Shown: piece after piece, positions 16,936-24,600 of the stretch
Position numbering within the stretch: the stretch's first letter is position 1
How the letters are laid out: each line of letters starts with the position of its first letter
From: Lachnobacterium bovis DSM 14045
Lineage (GTDB): Bacteria; Bacillota; Clostridia; Lachnospirales; Lachnospiraceae
NCBI RefSeq assembly: GCF_900107245.1
Contig: NZ_FNPG01000028.1
Location: 1 to 41,404 of the forward strand
DNA length: 41,404 nucleotides
Reading direction: 5' to 3'
The notes under the pieces: model-generated
Database searches by the model: none
What the model was told of the DNA's origin: nothing
The model's input: the letters and a program-made list of their open reading frames with translations, nothing else
Made by a program: the position numbers and the translations under genes

Positions 16936-16960
16936 GTGATTCGAGGGCATATTCGAACAC
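16936..16960 (+). promoter_or_regulatory. leader hairpin of the purMND transcript
   Basis: GTG(A)TTCGA pairs with TCGAACAC, giving eight base pairs with one bulged A, starting at about the transcription start. The CGAAC half is reminiscent of PurR-type boxes, but the match is short and I cannot assign it. Confidence 0.4.
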
Positions 16961-17016
16961 AATTTAATATGACTAATCCAGTAGTTTAGTTATGTGTTAA
17001 TACAGGAGGAAAAAAA

Positions 17017-18042
17017 ATGGATTACAAAAACTCAGGTGTAGATATTGAAGCAGGATACAGATCAGTTGAACTTATGAAGAAACATGTTCAAGAGACAATG
17101 AGAAAAGAAGTTCTAACAGGATTAGGCGGATTTTCAGGAGCATTTTCATTAGAAGCAATTAAAAATATGGAAAAACCTACTTTAGTATCAGGAACAGATG
17201 GAGTTGGAACAAAAGTTAAGCTTGCATTTGTTTTAGATAAACATGACACAATTGGTATTGATTGTGTAGCAATGTGCGTAAATGATATTGCTTGTGCAGG
17301 TGGAGAACCATTATTTTTCCTAGATTATATTGCTTGCGGTAAGAATTATCCAGAGAAAATCGCATCAATTGTTAAAGGTGTTGCAGAAGGTTGTAAACAA
17401 TCAAGCGCTGCTTTGATTGGTGGAGAAACAGCTGAACATCCAGGACTTATGGAAGAGGATGAATATGATTTAGCAGGTTTTGCAGTTGGTGTAGTTGATG
17501 AAAAAGACATTATCACAGGTGCGAATTTAAAAGCAGATGATGTTTTAATCGGTATGGCTTCTACAGGAGTTCATTCAAACGGATTTTCATTAGTAAGAAA
17601 AGTTTTCAATGTGGATAAAGCTACTTTAGAGACTTATCATGAAGAGTTAGGAACAACATTAGGTGAAGCACTTTTAGCTCCAACTAGAATTTATGTTAAA
17701 GCTTTAAAGAGTATCAAAGATGCAGGCGTAGTTGTAAAGGCATGTAGTCATATTACAGGTGGAGGATTCTATGAGAACGTACCTAGAATGTTACCAGAAG
17801 GAAAACGTGCGGTAATTGAAAAAGATAGTTACAAGATTCCACCAATTTTTGGAATGTTACAAAGGGAAGGTAACATTGAAGAACACATGATGTACAATAC
17901 TTTCAACATGGGACTTGGAATGGTACTTGCAGTTGATCCAGCGGATGTTGACAAAACAATGGACGCAATTAAGGCAGCAGGTGATACACCATATGTTGTA
18001 GGTAAGATCGTTGATGGCGAAAAGGGAGTTGAATTATGTTAA
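17017..18042 (+). CDS. purM: phosphoribosylformylglycinamidine cyclo-ligase (AIR synthetase)
   Basis: PurM closes the imidazole ring in step five of purine synthesis, using ATP. The 341-residue protein begins DYKNSGVDIEAGYRSVELMK and has GGFSGAF, TLVSGTDGVGTKVKLA and DCVAMCVNDIACAGGEPLFFLDYIA, all typical PurM segments, plus GGETAEHPG and SHITGGGFYENVPRML. AGGAGG precedes the ATG. It overlaps purN by seven bases, indicating translational coupling. Confidence 0.98.
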   Translation: MDYKNSGVDIEAGYRSVELMKKHVQETMRKEVLTGLGGFSGAFSLEAIKNMEKPTLVSGTDGVGTKVKLAFVLDKHDTIGIDCVAMCVNDIACAGGEPLFFLDYIACGKNYPEKIASIVKGVAEGCKQSSAALIGGETAEHPGLMEEDEYDLAGFAVGVVDEKDIITGANLKADDVLIGMASTGVHSNGFSLVRKVFNVDKATLETYHEELGTTLGEALLAPTRIYVKALKSIKDAGVVVKACSHITGGGFYENVPRMLPEGKRAVIEKDSYKIPPIFGMLQREGNIEEHMMYNTFNMGLGMVLAVDPADVDKTMDAIKAAGDTPYVVGKIVDGEKGVELC

Positions 18043-18659
18043 AACTTGCGGTTTGCGTATCAGGCGGTGGTTCAAACCTACAGGCTATTATAGATGCAAT
18101 TGATAGTAAGGCAATTACAAATGCTGAGATTTCTGTAGTAATCAGTAATAATGCTAACGCTTATGCATTAGAAAGAGCCAAGAAACATGAAATAGAATCT
18201 GTTTGTATATCACCTAAAAGTTACGACAGTAGAGAAGAATTTAACAGAGTTTTTATTGATAAAATAGATAGTTATGATGTGGATTTAGTAGTCTTAGCGG
18301 GATTTTTGGTAGTTGTACCGGAGGAAATGATTAAAAAATATACAAATCGTATAATTAATATTCATCCTTCGTTAATTCCATCATTTTGTGGAAAAGGATA
18401 CTACGGACTTAAAGTTCACGAAGGCGTACTAAGTCGCGGTGTTAAAATAACTGGAGCAACAGTACATTTTGTTGATGAAGGAACAGATACTGGTCCTATC
18501 ATTCTTCAAAAAGCAGTAGAAGTTTTAGAAGATGACACTCCAGAAGTTTTACAAAGAAGAGTTATGGAACAAGCTGAATGGAAAATTATGCCACAGGCAA
18601 TTAATTTGATTGCTAACAATAAAGTGAGCGTAATTGACAAAAAGGTATACATAAAGTAA
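18036..18659 (+). CDS. purN: phosphoribosylglycinamide formyltransferase
   Basis: PurN transfers a formyl group from 10-formyltetrahydrofolate to GAR, step three of purine synthesis. The 207-residue protein has the N-terminal nucleotide-binding turn VSGGGSNLQAI and the folate-site AGFLVVVPEEM. The catalytic stretch INIHPSLIPSF and the DEGTDTGPII loop with the catalytic aspartate are intact. Its start overlaps the end of purM, with GGGAG inside purM as ribosome binding site. A 91-base spacer with a 6-bp hairpin (GTACAT/ATGTAC) precedes purD. Confidence 0.97.
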   Translation: MLKLAVCVSGGGSNLQAIIDAIDSKAITNAEISVVISNNANAYALERAKKHEIESVCISPKSYDSREEFNRVFIDKIDSYDVDLVVLAGFLVVVPEEMIKKYTNRIINIHPSLIPSFCGKGYYGLKVHEGVLSRGVKITGATVHFVDEGTDTGPIILQKAVEVLEDDTPEVLQRRVMEQAEWKIMPQAINLIANNKVSVIDKKVYIK

Positions 18660-18750
18660 GTGCAAAGGTACATGGAATAAAATGTACAAAACGTATATGA
18701 TAATTATGTAGCAATTATAAATTACGTTTACATTAGATGGAGGCATAAAG

Positions 18751-20025
18751 ATGAAAGTTTTAGTAGTTGGAAGCGGCGGAAGAGAACATGCAATAGTAAC
18801 AGCTCTTGCAAAGAGCAGTAGAGTGGATAAAATTTTTTGTGCACCAGGTAATGCTGGAATCGCAGCATTAGCAGAGTGTGTAGCAATTCAAGCAATGGAT
18901 TTTAAAGGCCTTGTTGATTTTGCAAAAAAAGAATCAATTGATTTTACAATTATAGGAATGGATGATCCACTTGTTGCTGGTGTTGTAGATGAATTTGAAA
19001 AAGAAGGCTTAAAAGTATTTGGCCCTAGAAAAAATGCAGCAATTTTGGAAGGCTCAAAAGCTTTTTCAAAAGATTTAATGAAAAAATACAATATTCCTAC
19101 AGCTGAGTATGCAAATTTTGATAATAAAGATGATGCTTTAAAATATTTAGAAACAGCTAAAATGCCTATAGTATTAAAGGCTAGTGGATTAGCTTTAGGA
19201 AAAGGTGTTTTAATCTGTAACACATTAGAAGAAGCACAGGAAGGTGTTAAAGTTCTAATGGAAGATAAGAAGTTCGGAGATGCAGGTAACACAATCGTAA
19301 TCGAAGAATTTATGACAGGTAGAGAAGTATCAGTTTTATCATTTGTTGATGGAAAAACTATTAAAATTATGTCATCAGCTCAAGATCATAAAAGAGCAAA
19401 AGATGGCGACAAAGGTCTAAATACTGGAGGAATGGGTAATTTTTCACCAAGTCCATTCTATACAGATGAAGTTGATGAATTTTGTAAAAAGCATATTTAT
19501 CAGGCAACTGTTGATGCAATGGCAAAAGAAGGCAGACCTTTCAAAGGTGTAATTTTCTTTGGACTAATGTTGACAGAAGATGGACCTAAAGTCTTAGAAT
19601 ATAATGCAAGATTCGGTGACCCAGAGGCACAGGTTGTACTTCCAAGAATGAAAAATGATATCATTGATGTTATGGAAGCATGTGTTGAAGGAAAACTTGA
19701 TGAAATAGATTTACAGTTCGAAGACAATGCAGCAGTTTGTGTTGTATTAGCTTCTGATGGATATCCAGTAGCATATGAAAAAGGATTTGAAATTACTGGA
19801 TTAGAGAAGTTCGATGGCAAGGATGACTATTATTGTTTCCATGCCGGAACAAAATTTGATGAATCTGGCAAAATTGTAACAAATGGAGGAAGAGTTCTAG
19901 GTGTTACAGCAACAGGAAGTGACTTAAAAGATGCCAGAGCAAAAGCATATCAAGCTACTGAGTGGGTTGATTTTGCTAATAAATATATGCGTCATGATAT
20001 TGGTAAAGCAATTGATGAAGCATAA
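18751..20025 (+). CDS. purD: phosphoribosylamine-glycine ligase
   Basis: PurD joins phosphoribosylamine and glycine with ATP, step two of purine synthesis. The 424-residue ATP-grasp enzyme starts MKVLVVGSGGREHAI, the standard N-terminal motif. It then shows GNAGIA, FGPRKNAAILEGSKAFSKDLM, VLKASGLALGKGV, the GREVSVLSFVDG strand, DHKRAKDGDKGLNTGGMG and YNARFGDPEAQVVLP with the metal ligands. ATGGAGG precedes the start. It probably belongs to the purMND operon. Confidence 0.98.
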   Translation: MKVLVVGSGGREHAIVTALAKSSRVDKIFCAPGNAGIAALAECVAIQAMDFKGLVDFAKKESIDFTIIGMDDPLVAGVVDEFEKEGLKVFGPRKNAAILEGSKAFSKDLMKKYNIPTAEYANFDNKDDALKYLETAKMPIVLKASGLALGKGVLICNTLEEAQEGVKVLMEDKKFGDAGNTIVIEEFMTGREVSVLSFVDGKTIKIMSSAQDHKRAKDGDKGLNTGGMGNFSPSPFYTDEVDEFCKKHIYQATVDAMAKEGRPFKGVIFFGLMLTEDGPKVLEYNARFGDPEAQVVLPRMKNDIIDVMEACVEGKLDEIDLQFEDNAAVCVVLASDGYPVAYEKGFEITGLEKFDGKDDYYCFHAGTKFDESGKIVTNGGRVLGVTATGSDLKDARAKAYQATEWVDFANKYMRHDIGKAIDEA

Positions 20026-20046
20026 GTAAAATTTAGGTTTTTATTT

Positions 20047-20072
20047 GACTGTAACATTTTGCTGTTGCAGTC
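20047..20072 (+). other. 10-bp hairpin after purD
   Basis: GACTGTAACA pairs with TGTTGCAGTC (one wobble) around the loop TTTTGC. Flanking T-rich and A-rich sequence can extend the stem. No T run follows on the plus strand, so it may be a processing or 3'-protecting hairpin and not a terminator. Confidence 0.5.
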
Positions 20073-20133
20073 GATAGAAATAAAAAAATATTAGAATAGA
20101 CATATTAATTTATGTCACAGGGAGAATAACGAA

Positions 20134-21489
20134 ATGTTAGAAAAGATGTTTCATTTGAAAGAAAACAACACTACAGTTAGAAGAGAAGTAGTCGGTGGTA
20201 TTACAACTTTCATGACTATGGCTTACATTCTAGCTCTCAATCCTACTATTTTATCAGCTGCTAAAGGAATGGATAAAAATGCAATCCTTATGGCAACAGC
20301 TTTAGCTGCTTTTGTAGGAACAATGGCAATGGCATTACTTGCTAATTACCCATTTGCTTTAGCTCCAGGTCTTGGATTAAATGCATACTTTGCTTATACA
20401 GTATGTGGAACTATGGGTTATAGCTATAAAGTGGCATTGTTAGCAGTATTTGCAGAAGGTATTATTTTTATTGTATTATCTCTTACAAATATTCGTGAAG
20501 CAATTTTTAATGCAATTCCAACAACTCTTAAAAAAGGTGTATCAGTTGGTATTGGTTTATTCGTAGCATTCATCGGATTACAGGGTGCTAAGATTGTTGT
20601 AGACGGAAGTACTCTTGTAACAATTGTTAACTTCAAAGAAAACTTTAGAACAGTTGGTATTTGTGCACTTCTTGCAATTATTGGTTTATTAGTAATTGTT
20701 GTATTAAACTACTATAGAGTTAGAGGATCTTTATTATTTGGAATTTTAATTACATGGATTCTTGGAATGCTTTGTGAAGTAACAGGAATTTATGCAGTAG
20801 GAGAAGGTACTCCATCTTTAATTCCAACATTAAGTTCATTTGATGTTACTTCAATTGGTAAAACATTTGGACAGTGTTTTGATTCTAAAGTAATTGGCAC
20901 TATCAAACCAGGTGATTTTGTTGTAATTATTTTTGCGTTCTTATTTGTAGATATTTTTGATACATTAGGAACATTAGTAGGTGTAGCTACAAAAGCTAAC
21001 TTACTTGACGAGAAAGGTAAATTACCAAGAATTAAACCTGCTTTATTAGCAGATGCTATTGCAACAACAGCAGGTGCTATTTTCGGTACATCTACAACAA
21101 CTACTTTCGTAGAAAGTACAGCAGGTGTTGCTGAAGGTGCAAGAACAGGTTTAGCCTCAGTTGTAACAGGTTTATTATTCCTTGTTTCAATTGTATTATC
21201 ACCAATTTTTATTGCAATCCCAAGTTTTGCAACTGCTCCAGCTTTAATCTACGTTGGATTTTTAATGATTTCATCAGTGGTAGATATTGATTTTAGTGAC
21301 TTAACAGAAGCTATTCCAGCTTACTTAGCAATTATCGCAATGCCACTTACATATAGTATTTCAGAAGGTATCGCATTTGGTGTAATTTCTTACACAGTAC
21401 TTAACGTATGTGCAGGTAAATTCAAAAAAGTTACACCACTTATGTATGTGTTATCAATATTATTCGTATTAAAATATATTTTCCTATAA
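20134..21489 (+). CDS. NCS2-family purine permease (guanine/hypoxanthine/adenine type)
   Basis: A 451-residue membrane protein with about 12-14 helices. It has the AzgA/PbuG-type signatures: RREVVGGITTFMTMAYILALNP at the N-terminus, APGLGLNAYFAYTV in helix 3, and FLFVDIFDTLGTLVGVATKANLLDE. The substrate-binding segment continues with GAIFGTSTTTTFVESTAGVAEGARTGL. The family imports purine bases by proton symport. Its position behind purM-purN-purD fits purine supply and salvage; the exact base cannot be told from sequence. GGGAG precedes the ATG. No purine riboswitch is seen upstream. Confidence 0.93.
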   Translation: MLEKMFHLKENNTTVRREVVGGITTFMTMAYILALNPTILSAAKGMDKNAILMATALAAFVGTMAMALLANYPFALAPGLGLNAYFAYTVCGTMGYSYKVALLAVFAEGIIFIVLSLTNIREAIFNAIPTTLKKGVSVGIGLFVAFIGLQGAKIVVDGSTLVTIVNFKENFRTVGICALLAIIGLLVIVVLNYYRVRGSLLFGILITWILGMLCEVTGIYAVGEGTPSLIPTLSSFDVTSIGKTFGQCFDSKVIGTIKPGDFVVIIFAFLFVDIFDTLGTLVGVATKANLLDEKGKLPRIKPALLADAIATTAGAIFGTSTTTTFVESTAGVAEGARTGLASVVTGLLFLVSIVLSPIFIAIPSFATAPALIYVGFLMISSVVDIDFSDLTEAIPAYLAIIAMPLTYSISEGIAFGVISYTVLNVCAGKFKKVTPLMYVLSILFVLKYIFL

Positions 21490-21530
21490 TCTGGATTAAT
21501 AGAGAACAATACGAACCTAAAGTCTTACAT

Positions 21531-21575
21531 AAAAAATCGTCGTTGGATGTAAATCCTTCGGCGATTTTTATTTTT
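21531..21575 (+). terminator. intrinsic terminator after the purine permease
   Basis: AAAAATCG pairs with CGATTTTT. Inner pairs CG/CG and GGAT/ATCC surround a small symmetric TT loop, and T-rich sequence follows. Confidence 0.88.
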
Positions 21576-21608
21576 CTTAATTTTCACATAAAATTCATGT
21601 TTTTTTAA

Positions 21609-21636
21609 TTGATTTATTCTTCAGATGTTTTATAAT
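21609..21636 (+). promoter_or_regulatory. promoter of the HD-domain gene
   Basis: TTGATT (21609-21614), a 16-base spacer and consensus TATAAT (21631-21636). Confidence 0.75.
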
Positions 21637-21697
21637 GAAAAGTGTGTGATGTAATAGACAAAAGGAATAAGGCTATTCGAAGAAGGAAAGGAAAATT

Positions 21698-22192
21698 ATG
21701 AAGAATAAAAAAACATGGGAAGAAGTCGAAAATCTTATGGTTAGAGAAATTAAAGATTTGAATGACAATACCCAATTTTTAAAAACGAAGGGATTTATTC
21801 AACATGGCGATGTGACAGTATATGAACATTGCATAATGGTTATGGTTAAAAGTTGTGAAATAGCATATAGATTAAAAGCAGACGTTGATTATTCAAAGTT
21901 GATTAAGGGCGCATTATTACATGATTATTTTTTATATGATTGGCATGATAATGATTCCAGTCATCGTTTACATGGATTCTCACATCCAAGGAAAGCGTAT
22001 GAAAATGCAAGAAGGGACACTGTTCTTTCTGAATTAGAGGGAGATATTATTAGACATCATATGTTTCCGCTTACTATTATTCCACCACAAAGTAAAGAAG
22101 CGTGGATAGTATGTATGGCAGATAAAATATGTGCAACTAAAGAAACTTTACATATGGAAGATTTGATTGCAAGCAAGTTTATTAGTGTATAG
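21698..22192 (+). CDS. HD-domain phosphohydrolase-like protein
   Basis: A 164-residue soluble protein with the HD metal-binding pattern: YEHCIMVMV supplies the first histidine, GALLHDYFLYDW the HD pair, and IRHHMFP plus MADKICATKET later ligands. HD proteins hydrolyse phosphate esters or nucleotides. The substrate is not predictable here. The spacing of motifs is similar to small single-domain YedJ/YqeK-like HD proteins. GGAAAGGA precedes the ATG. It is monocistronic, with its own promoter and a terminator after it. Confidence 0.85.
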   Translation: MKNKKTWEEVENLMVREIKDLNDNTQFLKTKGFIQHGDVTVYEHCIMVMVKSCEIAYRLKADVDYSKLIKGALLHDYFLYDWHDNDSSHRLHGFSHPRKAYENARRDTVLSELEGDIIRHHMFPLTIIPPQSKEAWIVCMADKICATKETLHMEDLIASKFISV

Positions 22193-22252
22193 TTTATTAA
22201 AAAAGAGGCACATTAAAATTGCTTGTATAGTAAGTTCATATTTGATAATAAT

Positions 22253-22307
22253 CAGCAGTATATGATTTTGTAAGATGTTACGAGAATCGTGTGTTGCTGT
22301 TTTTTTA
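22253..22307 (+). terminator. long intrinsic terminator after the HD gene
   Basis: A stem of about 21 pairs with several G-U wobbles and one bulge, from CAGCAG (22253) to GTTGCTG (ending 22299), is followed by eight T. The G-U pairs favour the plus-strand transcript. Confidence 0.85.
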
Positions 22308-22384
22308 TTATGTAAAAATTTTTTATATATGTTTTGTTAAAAAACTTTTGGTATGTTTATTTTAAGCTAGAAAGGAGAACATAA

Positions 22385-22903
22385 ATGAAGAAATTATTAG
22401 TTTTTTTAAATAAAAATGATCAAGCATATATATTTTGTTTGATAGGATTAATTTGTATAGTTTTTGCGGAAAACGTTGCTTTATTTTCACCTTTTTTAAT
22501 TGGTGTGATTATGACATTTTATGGTGGAATTAATCTTTTGATTGAGATAATTCTTAATGGTAAATCTTTTGAACTTCGAATTGGTGACAATTTAATTATG
22601 ATCATTTTAGGAATAATATTATTAGTTGAGGTCGAAAATACATTGGCCATTATGGGGATTTTGTGGGCTTTTATTTCATTGAAAGAGATAGGTGAAGAAA
22701 TAGATGAGATGTTGTCGGAAAGGTGTTTTTCTAAATTAAGAATTTTAGTGTGTGTGATTTCAACAATTTTTGCAATAATGCTTATGGTAGATCCATTCCA
22801 TCATTTTATTTTTCATATAAGGGTTCTTGGAATTGAAATGATTTTAGATGTGTTTATGATTAAGCGACATCAGAGAAAATTAAAAGAAAAAAGGAAATTA
22901 TAA
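22385..22903 (+). CDS. DUF308/HdeD-like membrane protein
   Basis: A 172-residue protein with about five or six short hydrophobic helices and small loops. Paired helices of the type LIGLICIVFAENVALFSPFLIGVIMTFYGGINLLIEI resemble the DUF308 (HdeD-like) family. Function is unknown in Gram-positive bacteria. AGAAAGGAG precedes the ATG. The MATE gene follows after 16 bases, so the two are probably co-transcribed. Confidence 0.7.
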   Translation: MKKLLVFLNKNDQAYIFCLIGLICIVFAENVALFSPFLIGVIMTFYGGINLLIEIILNGKSFELRIGDNLIMIILGIILLVEVENTLAIMGILWAFISLKEIGEEIDEMLSERCFSKLRILVCVISTIFAIMLMVDPFHHFIFHIRVLGIEMILDVFMIKRHQRKLKEKRKL

Positions 22904-22919
22904 TAGGAAAGGAAGAGTA

Positions 22920-24311
22920 ATGTTTAAAAAGAATAATTTTATAGCATCTAAAGATTTTTATTATAAAGTATTGAAAATTGCAATTCCAATAATGATTCAA
23001 AATGGTATAACAAATTTGGTAGGAATGTTAGATAATATTATGGTTGGCCAAGTTGGTACAAACCAGATGTCAGGTGTTGCGATTATTAATCAGATGATGT
23101 TTGTTTTTTATCTAATGATTTTCGGTGGACTTGCAGGTATTGGTATTTTTACAGCACAGTATGTTGGAAGAGGCGATGATGAAGGAATAAGAATAACAGT
23201 TCGAATGAAAATAGTAATGGCATTAGTACTATCAATTACAGGTCTTGTATTCTTTTATACAAAAGGAGTTGATGTAGCATCGTTATGGTTGACTAAAACA
23301 GCTGATAAAGCAAGCATGGTTGAGACATTGCATGCGGCAAAAATATATCTATTTACACTCTGTATAAGTCTTATACCATTTGCAATTGGGCAGGTTTATT
23401 CTGGTACTTTAAGAGAATGCGGAGAAACACTTACTCCAATGAAAGCCGGAATTGTAGCTATTTTTGTCAACTTAATCGGTAATTATTTACTAATCTATGG
23501 AAAATTTGGGTTGCCAGAGCTTGGAGTTGTTGGCGCGGCTACAGCAACGGTTATTTCACGATGCGTTGAAGTGATTTATGTTGTTTTGTGGGTTAGTAGA
23601 AATAAAGCAAAATATTGTTTTATCAAAGGATTATATTCGAAATTTCATATACCTCTTGATATTGCAAAAAGAATAATGTTAAAAGCATGGCCTCTTCTTT
23701 TAAATGAAACTTTATGGTCACTGGGAAATACAGTTTTGAGTCAGCAATATTCAAAATTAGGATTTAGTGTTGTTGCAGCCTTTAATATACACAGTACACT
23801 TGCAAATGTCTGTAATATTGGTTTTATTGCATTAGGAGATGCAATAGCAATTATTTTAGGACAGGAACTTGGAAGTGGTAAATTAGAAAAAGCAAGAGAT
23901 GACGCTAATAAAATGATTATTTTTTCAGTAGAAGTAAGTATTCTTATGGGACTAATAATGTTTTCTTTATCGGGAATATTTCCGATGCTTTATAAAACAG
24001 AAGCGCAGATTAAAGAGGTGGCAAGTGCATTAATAAAAATTGGTGCTATTTTTATGCCTGTCTATGCATTTGAAAATGCCTCTTATTTTACAATCAGATC
24101 AGGTGGAAAAACATTTATTACATTTTTATTTGATGCAGGATTTGTGTGGGTATGTAGTTTACCATTAGCTTTTGTGATTACACATTTCACTAGCTTCGAT
24201 ATTATTACAACTTTTATAATAGTTCAGTTAGCAGATCTCATAAAATGCTTAGTGGCTTTTTTAATGGTAAAAAGTGGAATGTGGATTCATGATTTAACGC
24301 AGGAAGTATAA
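22920..24311 (+). CDS. MATE-family efflux transporter
   Basis: A 463-residue protein with 12 predicted helices in two similar halves. The first helix has IPIMIQNGITNLVGMLDNIMVGQVGT and the equivalent in the second half is WPLLLNETLWSLGNTVLSQQY, the usual MATE duplication. MATE proteins export cationic drugs or metabolites using sodium or proton gradients. The substrate is not predictable. AGGAAAGGAAGAG precedes the ATG. A terminator follows. Confidence 0.94.
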   Translation: MFKKNNFIASKDFYYKVLKIAIPIMIQNGITNLVGMLDNIMVGQVGTNQMSGVAIINQMMFVFYLMIFGGLAGIGIFTAQYVGRGDDEGIRITVRMKIVMALVLSITGLVFFYTKGVDVASLWLTKTADKASMVETLHAAKIYLFTLCISLIPFAIGQVYSGTLRECGETLTPMKAGIVAIFVNLIGNYLLIYGKFGLPELGVVGAATATVISRCVEVIYVVLWVSRNKAKYCFIKGLYSKFHIPLDIAKRIMLKAWPLLLNETLWSLGNTVLSQQYSKLGFSVVAAFNIHSTLANVCNIGFIALGDAIAIILGQELGSGKLEKARDDANKMIIFSVEVSILMGLIMFSLSGIFPMLYKTEAQIKEVASALIKIGAIFMPVYAFENASYFTIRSGGKTFITFLFDAGFVWVCSLPLAFVITHFTSFDIITTFIIVQLADLIKCLVAFLMVKSGMWIHDLTQEV

Positions 24312-24382
24312 GTTATTATTAACTTGAATAAGAACAAAAAAGTTATTGCTTTATGTAAGATGTAAAAAAATATATAATTTAG

Positions 24383-24430
24383 CACAGCATCGATTACCTA
24401 TGACAATTTAGGCTTTCGATGCTGTGTTTT
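24383..24430 (+). terminator. intrinsic terminator after the MATE gene
   Basis: A perfect 11-bp stem CACAGCATCGA (24383-24393) with TCGATGCTGTG (24416-24426), followed by four T. On the minus strand no T run is adjacent, so it is not clearly bidirectional. Confidence 0.85.
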
Positions 24431-24534
24431 AAAAAAAGGAAAACTTATATAATTATTAAAAAAGTGTAATCTTAAATGTTGTGTTTCAGTTATTTCACTG
24501 TATTATTTCAAATGATTATTTTATAAAAATGTTT

Positions 24535-24600
24535 TTATCAGAACAATTATCAAGAAAAATTATCTAGTGATAATTATCTCTAAACAATCATCCAAAACAT
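24535..24600. repeat. degenerate short repeats after the cellobiose phosphorylase gene
   Basis: TTATCA, TTATCA, TTATCT and TTATCT start at 24535, 24547, 24560 and 24574 (spacing 12-14). The less exact AATCATCC and TTTATCC continue up to the stop codon. The units are degenerate, and no clear hairpin terminator for the minus-strand gene is seen. Confidence 0.35.

Noticed and set aside
18888-19292. Antisense open frame of 134 codons within purD
   Set aside because: It lies wholly inside a well-conserved gene on the opposite strand, lacks a ribosome binding site and gives a low-complexity serine-rich product.
20026-20133. Purine riboswitch before the NCS2 permease, or before purM
   Set aside because: I looked for the conserved junction and loop motifs of the purine aptamer in both leaders and did not find them; only simple hairpins are present.
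24535-24600. Repeats after cellobiose phosphorylase as a CRISPR array
   Set aside because: Units are about 6-8 bases with 12-14-base spacing and are degenerate; no cas genes are present.
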